From the NCBI GenBank assembly GCA_021443045.1, contig JABUUT010000003.1, forward strand, positions 1 through 27,070: DNA of 27,070 bases. Reading direction: 5' to 3'. The notes under the pieces are model-generated. The model saw only the letters and a list, made by a program, of their open reading frames with translations. It had not been told where the DNA came from and made no database searches. The DNA is from Fibrobacteraceae bacterium (GTDB taxonomy: Bacteria > Fibrobacterota > Fibrobacteria > Fibrobacterales > Fibrobacteraceae). The position numbers were made by a program, and so were the translations under genes. Below, in pieces: positions 8,419 through 15,700 of the stretch; position 1 is the first letter of the stretch, and every line of letters starts with the position of its first letter.

Positions 8419-8697
8419 CTATTCCTGACTTTCACCTTCTTCCGGCTTTTTAAACCTGTTCAAAACTTCCTCGGCCTTGGCCTTGCGCTTTAACGCCTTT
8501 TCACGACGGCTAATAAAGTAATAAGCCACGGCGCCCAACATGTACAAAACCACACCGCCATAGAAAAATGGGTTGGTAGACTGGCCTTCCAGCCCCGGGA
8601 ACAAATTGTACAACACGCCGCCCCCAAACAAGGCAAGCAAAATAAGAACCAAGCCCAACAGGCGAAGAACATAGGTCAAAATGGTGATTTTATGCAT
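8419..8697 (-). CDS. Small two-TM membrane protein
   Basis: This 92-residue protein has two hydrophobic segments (about 8-30 and 43-63) separated by a short loop, and a highly charged C-terminal tail rich in Lys, Arg and Glu that should lie in the cytoplasm. I do not recognise a family. It begins the minus-strand run and lies 24 bp before the ABC ATPase, so it is probably an accessory of that transporter. The ATG is preceded only by a weak AGG. It is a credible gene because of its codon pattern, membrane topology and position, not because of similarity. Confidence 0.7.
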   Translation of the reverse strand: MHKITILTYVLRLLGLVLILLALFGGGVLYNLFPGLEGQSTNPFFYGGVVLYMLGAVAYYFISRREKALKRKAKAEEVLNRFKKPEEGESQE

Positions 8698-8789
8698 AAA
8701 AAACCTAAAAACCCGTCACAGCACCATACTGCGACATTAATAAAAATACACTATTATTTTTAGGGGGCAAACAGTAAAAAACAAAAAAC

Positions 8790-8797
8790 ATTATAAT
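8790..8797. promoter_or_regulatory. Possible shared -10 element between divergent genes
   Basis: ATTATAAT is a palindrome and gives a perfect TATAAT hexamer on each strand (8792-8797 forward, 8795-8790 reverse). It lies about 70 bp before the outer-membrane protein gene and about 95 bp before the small membrane protein gene. No good -35 hexamer is visible on either side, so this is only a candidate. Confidence 0.3.
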
Positions 8798-8864
8798 TCG
8801 GCTTAAAAACAAGAAAATAACTTATTTTAATTTGGAATTTCATAAATATCATAAGGAGTAAACA

Positions 8865-9467
8865 ATGAAATTGCTTTCTAAGATAGCCCTCGCCCTTGCC
8901 GTAGCAGCATCCTTTGCCTCTGCTGAAGTTGGCGTTGGTGCCCACGTAGGCGGTTCCTACAACATGCTGTACAACATTCCAACCGAAGTTGCCTCCGACG
9001 ACATTTCTGGTTTTGGTTTTAGTGCCGGTGCCGACTTTAAGCTCGGTCTCGCCATGCTCCAGGTGGTTCCAGGAGCCTACTTTGCCTATGAAACCGAATG
9101 TGGCGACCTAGACCCAGCCGGTGAGTACTGTTTTGCCCAGACCACTTTGGAAGTACCCGTTATGGCCCGCTACAGCATTATTCCTATGCTTTTTGTAGAG
9201 GCAGGCCCCCAGTTTGCATTCAACATTTCCAGCACCTATGAAATTTCTGGAACAGGCTTTAGCTATGCAGATGCAGAGTCTCAAGATGTGGAAGACGCTT
9301 CCTTTATGGAACTGGGCCTATCCGTGGGCGTAGGAGTTGACCTTCCCATACTCCCACTGACTGTAGACCTCAAGTACACCATAGGCCTTACCACCTTGTC
9401 TGATGCAGAAGGTGCCGACGTAAAGCGCATGGCCATCGATTTGGGTGTTACCTACTGGTTCCTCTAA
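8865..9467 (+). CDS. Small outer-membrane beta-barrel protein
   Basis: The 200-residue product has a clear signal peptide (MKLLSKIALALAVAASFASA, cleaved at about residue 20). The rest is alternating hydrophobic/polar strands with glycine and aromatic residues, ending in YWFL, as expected of an eight-stranded OmpA/OmpX-type barrel in the outer membrane. Two cysteines (ETECGD and EYCFA) may form a disulfide in an outer loop. The start is firm: AAGGAG lies 6 bases before the ATG. The strong ribosome binding site suggests high expression. Specific function cannot be assigned. Confidence 0.8.
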   Translation: MKLLSKIALALAVAASFASAEVGVGAHVGGSYNMLYNIPTEVASDDISGFGFSAGADFKLGLAMLQVVPGAYFAYETECGDLDPAGEYCFAQTTLEVPVMARYSIIPMLFVEAGPQFAFNISSTYEISGTGFSYADAESQDVEDASFMELGLSVGVGVDLPILPLTVDLKYTIGLTTLSDAEGADVKRMAIDLGVTYWFL

Positions 9468-9523
9468 TTTTTAACACCATTTAAAGGCCACCTGCAAAAC
9501 AGAAGTCAAGTCCATCTTGGTTT

Positions 9524-9551
9524 TCGGTAGTCGGTTATCAGTTATCGGTAA
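9524..9551. repeat. Four tandem 7-bp repeats
   Basis: TCGGTAG, TCGGTTA, TCAGTTA and TCGGTAA follow one another without spacing (consensus TCGGTWA). Short tandem heptamers like this occur as dispersed families in some bacteria. Here they lie in the 319-bp gap after the outer-membrane protein gene. Confidence 0.6.
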
Positions 9552-9570
9552 TTTAAGCTTTCAGCTATAA

Positions 9571-9661
9571 GCAGTGAGGGCGTTCGCGTTGCTCACTTTG
9601 ATGAGTGAGCTATTCGCTGACAGCCTTATGCCTCTAGGGGGCGAAGCCCCCGACCTCATAA
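9571..9661. other. Structured intergenic element with alternative hairpins
   Basis: Several strong inverted repeats are packed here. CTCACT (9592-9597) can pair either with AGTGAG upstream (9573-9578, loop containing TTCG) or with AGTGAG downstream (9604-9609; 7-bp stem with the flanking G/C). A third hairpin is GGGGGC-GAA-GCCCCC (9637-9651), itself enclosed by TTATG/CATAA (9626-9630, 9657-9661). The arrangement could be an RNA element, an attenuator-like switch or a dispersed repeat. No open reading frame is seen. Confidence 0.5.
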
Positions 9662-9720
9662 TGTAACTTTTACCACAAGGTTTTACTGGTGCCCCCATTT
9701 ATTTTTTACAACCATAAACA

Positions 9721-9753
9721 AAAGCCCGGGCTTTAGGCTCGGGTTTTTAATTT
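9721..9753. terminator. Bidirectional intrinsic terminator
   Basis: AAAGCCCGGGC and GCTCGGGTTT form an 11-bp stem (two G-U pairs) around the loop TTTAG, followed on the plus strand by a T-run and on the minus strand by TTTT. It serves the GGGP synthase gene (stop at 9787, minus) and can also end transcripts from the outer-membrane protein gene on the plus strand. Confidence 0.8.
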
Positions 9754-9786
9754 GTATAAAAATTGGATTAAAGGGAAACTCTAAAA

Positions 9787-10542
9787 TTAGCCTTTTACAT
9801 GTATTGCAGCGGCAAATTCTTTTAGCAACGCTGGGTCTTCCACCTTTTCCCAAAGGGTGCCTGTAACAATGATATTGGCACCAGCAGCCACACGAACGGC
9901 AGCCGTCTGGGGGTCTTTAATGCCGCCACCGGTAATAATAGTCATTTCGGTAGCCTTGCGGGTGTAGGCTATGTGCTCCACGGGAACTGGTTCTTCGGCT
10001 CCGCTGCCCGCTTCCAGATAAACGTATCGCATGCCCATGAGCTCGGCGGCAATGGAATTTACCATGCTTAGCTTGGGCTTGTTGGAAGGAACAGGCATGG
10101 TTCCACTAATATACTCCACCGTGGTGCGTCGACCGCTGTTAATAAGCTGGTAGGCAGTAGGAATGGCTTCCATATTCAATGCCTTAACCAAGGCCCCACC
10201 ACGAACTTGTTCATCAATAAGGTAATTGGGGTTGCGACCACTGACCAAAGTCATAAATAGCATGGCGTCAAAACCAGGAACTACCTGGCTAGCTCCACCT
10301 GGAAACAGCACCACAGGCAAATTAACGGCAGCCTTAAGGGCAGCCACCTGTTTAGGAAGGGTAAAATTTCCAAGGTAGGAGCCTCCCACCAAAAGCAGGT
10401 CGGCACCATTTTCAGCAGCCATGGCCCCCGCCTTTACAAAAGCGACCTCATCAGAAGTATCGGGGTCCAGAAGCACAGCAAAAAGGGCACCGCGTTTTTC
10501 AATTTCCGCATTCAAGCGAGCTTCAGTCTTTCCGATTTTCAT
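9787..10542 (-). CDS. Geranylgeranylglyceryl phosphate synthase, group II
   Basis: The 251-residue TIM-barrel protein matches the GGGP/heptaprenylglyceryl phosphate synthase family (PcrB-like). These enzymes join a polyprenyl diphosphate to sn-glycerol 1-phosphate by an ether bond, the first committed step of archaeal-type lipids, also found in Bacteroidota and Firmicutes. Visible motifs are LLDPDT (24-29, metal-binding aspartates), VGGSYLG, LFPGG, PTAYQLINSG, YLEAGSGA and the phosphate-binding ITGGGI near residue 205. The reading frame is open well upstream, but the ATG at 10542 has GAGG about 7 bases before it and gives the family length. It is divergent from the MFS transporter gene and ends at a good terminator. 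Family is certain; the chain length of the prenyl donor is not. Confidence 0.92.
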   Translation of the reverse strand: MKIGKTEARLNAEIEKRGALFAVLLDPDTSDEVAFVKAGAMAAENGADLLLVGGSYLGNFTLPKQVAALKAAVNLPVVLFPGGASQVVPGFDAMLFMTLVSGRNPNYLIDEQVRGGALVKALNMEAIPTAYQLINSGRRTTVEYISGTMPVPSNKPKLSMVNSIAAELMGMRYVYLEAGSGAEEPVPVEHIAYTRKATEMTIITGGGIKDPQTAAVRVAAGANIIVTGTLWEKVEDPALLKEFAAAIHVKG

Positions 10543-10592
10543 TATTTTAGCCTCATAAAGGGTTCTGAATGTTAATATATATAAATATAACG

Positions 10593-10606
10593 GGACTATA
10601 TAGTCC
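10593..10606. promoter_or_regulatory. 14-bp perfect palindrome, operator-like
   Basis: GGACTATATAGTCC is its own reverse complement and lies between the divergent GGGP synthase and MFS transporter genes. On the minus strand it overlaps a TTGGAC hexamer (10608-10603) that could be the -35 of the synthase gene, with AT-rich -10 candidates 17-18 bp downstream. Dyads in this position are typical repressor sites, but no regulator gene is adjacent. Confidence 0.45.
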
Positions 10607-10616
10607 AACTTGGAAT

Positions 10617-10690
10617 ATTCACACCCTTTTTTCAGTATTCCTTGGCTCCCTAATTTCTGATAATTTATGGTAGATACATTCACACCCTTT
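10617..10690. repeat. 13-bp direct repeat upstream of the transporter gene
   Basis: ATTCACACCCTTT occurs exactly at 10617-10629 and again at 10678-10690, 61 bp apart (about six helical turns). The second copy ends just before the GGAGG ribosome binding site of the transporter. The pair could be activator sites or a small duplication. Confidence 0.6.
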
Positions 10691-10705
10691 GAAATGGAGG
10701 ACATT

Positions 10706-12109
10706 GTGCGACAAAATACAAAAGCCAACTTTGGACACATACTTCTGGTAACCCTTTCTGCGGCTATCGGAGGTTTTCTCTTTGGTTTTGACTCTTCCGT
10801 GATTAACGGAGCCAACGGGGCCCTCAAGGCCCACTTTAACGCCTCGGACTATGAGCTTGCCTGGGCCGTATCCCTGGCTTTAATTGGGGCTGCTGTGGGG
10901 GCCTATTTTGCAGGAAGGCTCGCCGACAAGTTTGGTCGCGTGCGCTGTATGCTGGCGGCATCTGGACTATTCCTAGTCAGTGCCATTGGTTCGGGAGTCC
11001 CCTTTGGCATTCCCGACTTTATTTTTTGGCGTGTTATTGGCGGAGTGGGCATTGGCGTAGCCAGTATTATCGCACCTATCTATATTGCAGAAACAGCTCC
11101 CGCCCACCTGCGTGGCCGCCTAGGTTCCATGCAACAATTTGCCATAGTGATAGGCATTTTTGTGGCTCTGCTTTCAAATTACCTTATTGTGCGCATGGCC
11201 GGCTCTGCCAACAACATTATGGTAGGCGGTTTTAAAGCTTGGCAAATTATGTTCTGGGTAGAAATTATTCCGGCTCTGCTATATGGCATTGCTGCCTTTA
11301 GGCTTCCAGAATCACCTCGTTACCTTGTGCGTATTGGTAAAATTGAAGAAGCCCGCCGAATTTTATCCCATATAGACACCGACACCGTGAATCAGGAAAT
11401 TGCAAACATTCAAGACACATTCCGCAACGAAAAGCCAACACGCATTGCCGACCTTTTTGAAAAAATCGGTGGTAAAAAACGGATAGCACCCATTGTTTGG
11501 GCCGGCCTGGGCCTCGCCGTACTTCAGCAACTGGTGGGCATCAATGTGATTTTCTATTACGGAACCATGCTTTGGCAAAGTGTTGGATTTGACGAAAGCA
11601 ATTCATTTTTCTTTAGCCTTGTTTCTAGCGGCATTAACCTGGTAATGACCATTGCTGCCATTATGCTCATCGACAAAATTGGTCGCAAGCCCCTACTGCT
11701 GATTGGTAGCATTGGCATGGCCATTACCTTGGGCACCTTGGCAGTATGCTTTATGTCTGGAACCACGGGGGCAAATGGCGAAGTTTCCCTAGGTATTGGA
11801 GGCCCCATCGCACTCGTTGCCGCCAATCTTTATGTAGCATTCTTTGCCGCAACTTGGGGCCCAGTCATGTGGGTAATGCTTGGCGAAATGTTCAACAACC
11901 GCATTCGCGCTGTGGCTATTGCCGTCTGTGGTTTAGCCCAGTGGGTTGCAAACTTTGTTGTTAGCTGGAGTTTTCCTGTGCTTACCGGAAAGGGAGGTAT
12001 TGGTGCAGGGCCCACTTACCTGCTCTACACCATCTTTGCCACATTCAGCATTTTCTTTGTAGTTAAATTTATCAAGGAAACAAAGGGTAAACAGCTGGAA
12101 GAAATGTAA
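10706..12109 (+). CDS. Sugar-porter family MFS transporter
   Basis: The product, about 467 residues, is a 12-TM major facilitator of the sugar porter family (XylE/GalP/GLUT type), an inner-membrane monosaccharide symporter or uniporter. It has GGFLFGFDSSVING in TM1, GRLADKFGRVR after TM2, the block PIYIAETAPAHLRGRLGS, PESPRYLV at the end of the N-half, QQLVGINVIFYYG in TM7 and DKIGRKPLL after TM8. An ATG at 10667 is in frame, but GGAGG (10696-10700) lies 5 bases before the GTG at 10706, and family members start close to this point, so GTG is chosen. Substrate sugar is unknown; nothing nearby is a sugar catabolic gene. Confidence 0.9.
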   Translation: MRQNTKANFGHILLVTLSAAIGGFLFGFDSSVINGANGALKAHFNASDYELAWAVSLALIGAAVGAYFAGRLADKFGRVRCMLAASGLFLVSAIGSGVPFGIPDFIFWRVIGGVGIGVASIIAPIYIAETAPAHLRGRLGSMQQFAIVIGIFVALLSNYLIVRMAGSANNIMVGGFKAWQIMFWVEIIPALLYGIAAFRLPESPRYLVRIGKIEEARRILSHIDTDTVNQEIANIQDTFRNEKPTRIADLFEKIGGKKRIAPIVWAGLGLAVLQQLVGINVIFYYGTMLWQSVGFDESNSFFFSLVSSGINLVMTIAAIMLIDKIGRKPLLLIGSIGMAITLGTLAVCFMSGTTGANGEVSLGIGGPIALVAANLYVAFFAATWGPVMWVMLGEMFNNRIRAVAIAVCGLAQWVANFVVSWSFPVLTGKGGIGAGPTYLLYTIFATFSIFFVVKFIKETKGKQLEEM

Positions 12110-12122
12110 TAGACTTCTTTAA

Positions 12123-12146
12123 AGGCTTTTCTACCAAAGAAAGCCT
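12123..12146. terminator. Weak hairpin between convergent genes
   Basis: AGGCTTTT and GAAAGCCT form an 8-bp stem with one G-U pair in the 37-bp gap between the transporter and vsr stop codons. No T-run follows on either strand, so termination here would be weak or factor-dependent. Confidence 0.35.
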
Positions 12147-12599
12147 CTATATTTCAATAGAGTCTTCATCACTTTGAATAAAATAATACAAACGTTCCAA
12201 GGCCTGCTCCGTAGAGAGCTGGCCTTTCCCTTTGAGGGAGCATTCCCAAATGGTGGCTATGCGGTAACCCATGAGCGAAAGCTTGCGGAAGGTTTTTACA
12301 TCACGGATAATGTTGTTTGTAAACTTATCGTTCCAAAAGGTGGTGTTGCTTTTGGGGCGGCTGGTGTATTTGCAGCCATGCTGGTGCCAAAAACAGCCGT
12401 TCACAAAGATGACCACATTGTGGCGCAGAATGTGCAAATCAGGGGAACCCGGCAAATCGCGACGGTGGAGTCGATAACGAACCCCCCTTTTAAAGAGGGA
12501 ACGACGCACCATCATTTCGGGAACGGTATCCTTGGAATGGATGGCGCTCATCACTTGCGAACGGGAGAGAGGCTTCTTTGAAGAACTGGGATGAGGCAT
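12147..12599 (-). CDS. vsr: Very short patch repair endonuclease (Vsr)
   Basis: The 150-residue product is a complete Vsr endonuclease, which nicks 5' of the T in T:G mismatches formed by deamination of 5-methylcytosine. The family blocks are present in order: RSQVMSAIHSKDTVPE, LPGSPDL with the metal-binding Asp54, NGCFWHQHGC with the intercalating Phe70-Trp71 and catalytic His72, NNIIRDVK and IWECSLKG. Asn67 stands where E. coli Vsr has His64; I recall this variant in other Vsr proteins, so it need not be inactive. The expected partner, a Dcm-type cytosine methyltransferase, is not in the window. There is no clear ribosome binding site, and the start could be an internal Met17 but the full length fits better. 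Confidence 0.92.
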   Translation of the reverse strand: MPHPSSSKKPLSRSQVMSAIHSKDTVPEMMVRRSLFKRGVRYRLHRRDLPGSPDLHILRHNVVIFVNGCFWHQHGCKYTSRPKSNTTFWNDKFTNNIIRDVKTFRKLSLMGYRIATIWECSLKGKGQLSTEQALERLYYFIQSDEDSIEI

Positions 12600-12707
12600 G
12601 GGGATAATGTAGAAAGTATTTTCAAAGAATGGATTCGGTCAGCGCAAGTTCGAAAAAATATGCGGATTCTCATTGACACGAACACGAACTTTCGTATCTA
12701 GCAACGC

Positions 12708-12738
12708 TTGACGAGTGCTATAGAAAGGGTTGTATAAT
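12708..12738 (+). promoter_or_regulatory. Possible promoter of the SNF2 gene
   Basis: TTGACG (12708-12713) and a perfect TATAAT (12733-12738) are separated by 19 bp, a little longer than ideal. A transcript would begin near 12745, about 50 bases before the ATG at 12798. The rest of the 198-bp gap after vsr shows no gene or RNA. Confidence 0.45.
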
Positions 12739-12797
12739 TGCAATTTTTCAAAAAATTAGTGCATTTTTGTTCACTTTTTTACTATATTTTCGTCACT

Positions 12798-15700
12798 ATG
12801 GATTTTGGAAGTTTCGCAGCAACCTGGTGGAGCAAGAAATGGCTAGACACCCTGTTAAAAGGAGCCAGCCCCGATGTTGTTGCCACAGCCATGAAATACT
12901 ACGGTCGAAACCAACTTTACTCCTTAGATTACACCGACAATCGCATTATTTCCATAGTAAAGGGGCCAAACGGAGGTAGTCACGACAACTACATCGTATT
13001 CCCCCGCATACCTAAAGAAAAATCTAATGTACTCATTAGCCTACTCAAGCAGCAACCCACAGAACTTAGGGCCTTTGCCAACAACACCCTAACTCCCTCC
13101 ATAGAACTTTTGTTAGAAAAATGCGGCATCAATCTGTTTGATGAATCACAGAATGTGCTAATGAACTGTGACTGCAAAAATGAAATTCCCTGCAAATATG
13201 TGGTTACCACGCTCCTGGGCATTGCCAAACAAATGGCAGAAAACCCCTTTGTGCTCTTTAAAATTCATGACATAGACATTGAATTTCTAAAAAATTTCAA
13301 TAGCACCTCAACTACCCAAACCATGGAAGTGCCCTACGAAAGCTACATTGTTCGGTTCATTACAGGCGCACCCACCACCATACAGACAACACCAATAAAC
13401 TTGACCACGGACCAAGAAATTTCCACTGTTCTAGCCCCTATTCCAAAGTTTGATTTCGAAGATTGGCATGACTATTCCCGCATTTTACCAGCCATGCTGC
13501 AAAACTTTCCCGATTTTTGCCCCGCAGGTAATTTTCGAAAAAGCTTTGCGGATGAAATGGAATTTTGCCGAAAGTACTATGAACAGTTTAACAAGTTTGA
13601 AGATTTTGCAGAACAGTTTAGGCTATACCATAACAAAACATTTATGATGGAAGGGGAAGCTCTGCAAGTTTTTCACAACAATGGATGGAAATGGCATTTT
13701 GAACAAACTAAAAATGGTCAGGTTCTTAACGCCAACCTTGCAGTTCATACAGCCATGGGTGCTCTGTGTGCCTTAAGTCAAGGTAACTTTTTTATGCACC
13801 ATGTAACGGTGCGATACCTCCACCGCATTCTCATGGGAGCCTACCACCTTATACGCACGGGGGCTATTTATCCCCAAGTTTTCTGGATAGGTAAAGATGT
13901 TGCCCAAATGCGATGGCTCCCAGCCGAAATGCTTCCCGATGTTTTAGCCATTGTCAGCGAATATGAACGTCTTGTTCCAGCCACGATAGCCCTTACGTCT
14001 CGAGACGATGACCAGCAACTTTTAGCAGCCCCAGCAGAGCACCTTCTTAGTTTGTTCATAGGGCAGCTTTTGCGCTTTGCACGTAAGTTCAAGCCCCAGA
14101 ATCAAAAAAGCCGCCACGAAAATTTGCTTGCTTTTTTCTTTGACTGCGTTTCTGGGAAACTCTCCAACAACGCCCACTCCATACCCGAAAAAATCCAGAA
14201 ATGGTTTTCGGTTTACAACGCCCTTGACTTTAGAGCCCAAATTATTTTTGTTTGTGCCGAACAGGGAAAAGAAATTGCCCTAGATGTTTTTGTATTGGGA
14301 AGTGCCAACAACGGTGATTCATCTACACGAGTACCTCTGCGTGAACTTTTCCAGAACAACGATGCCCGACTGCTTTCCATTTTAAGCATTCTTAATGGGG
14401 TTGCAGAAAGTTTTACTCCCATGGTGCGTTACCTGGAACTAAAGGCCAGCAGCCCCATTGTAATGCATGGATCCGATTTGCTCAACTTTTTGCAGAATTC
14501 CCTAAAAAGTCTAGAGGTTCTAGGCATTCAGGCGGAGCTTCCCAAATCGTTGCTAGAAATTAAACGACCCAAAACACAAATGCGCATTGGAGGATCCCTA
14601 AGTCACGGTGTTTTTAACGCCAAAGACCTTTTAGACTTTGACTGGGAAGTTTCCTTAGGCGACGAGCAAATTTCGGCGGAAGAATTTTTGAAGTTGGCCG
14701 AAAATGCCGAAGGGCTTTTAAAATACAAAACGCAGTACATACAAATTACAGACAGCGATTTAAAAAAATTGCAAGAGCGGGTAGCCCAAAAGCAAAGTGG
14801 CGAAACAGAAATAATCACCCAAACGGAATTGGTCAAAGCCAGTTTAACAGGCCAAAGCGAAAACGTAGGCGTTACATTAACAGCTCAAATGAGGGAGCAG
14901 ATTGAAGCTTGGCGTAGCGAAACGGAGGTAGAACTACCAACAGGGCTGAATGCAGTCATGCGACCCTACCAGCTTCGCGGATTTTCATGGATGTACAAAA
15001 ACCTGGATGTGGGTTTTGGATGCATTCTAGCCGACGACATGGGTTTAGGTAAAACATTGCAAGTCATTGCTCTGCTTCTAAAGTTACATCAAGAAGGCAA
15101 ATTTAAAGATGCCAAAGCCCTCATTGTGGTACCTGCAGGCCTATTGTGCAACTGGCAAATGGAAATAAAAAAATTTGCACCGGAACTAACCTACCATGCC
15201 TACCACGGAGGCTCCAGAGACCTTCAAAAATTTAGTGATGACATTTTAATCACCACTTATGCCACCTTCCGAAAAGATGTAGATAAATTAAAGGAACTCC
15301 AGTGGCAAGCGGTTATTATAGACGAAGCACAGAACATAAAAAACGCCGACAGCGACCAAAGCAAACGCATTCGCTCCATGAAGGCGCCCATAAAAATAGC
15401 CATGAGTGGCACCCCCGTAGAAAACCGCCTTATGGAATTTTGGACCATTATGGACTTTTGCAACCGGGGCATTCTTCCTGGAGCCACCCAATTTCACGAG
15501 CAATTTGAAATCCCCATTCAAAGAAACGGCAACGCCGCCGTGGCTGAGCAATTTCGCAAAATTACAGCCCCCTTTATGCTTCGTCGCCTAAAAACCGACA
15601 AAAGCATTATCTCAGACTTGCCCGATAAAATTATTCAAGACGAATATGCGGAGCTTACCAAAAGCCAGGCCATTCTGTACCAAAAAACCTTGGAAAAATT

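Noticed and set aside
8742..8761. AAAAATA/TATTTTT inverted repeat as a terminator or operator
   Set aside because: It is only a 7-bp A/T stem in an AT-rich region and is expected by chance.
10543..10827. 95-residue N-terminal extension of the GGGP synthase frame
   Set aside because: It overlaps the start of the divergent transporter, has no family similarity, and the ATG at 10542 has a ribosome binding site.
12174..12581. Plus-strand open frame across vsr
   Set aside because: It lies fully within the convincing Vsr gene on the other strand and has no recognisable domain.
12600..12797. A tRNA or small RNA between vsr and the SNF2 gene
   Set aside because: No cloverleaf, TPsiC-like arm or terminator is seen; only a possible promoter is supported.
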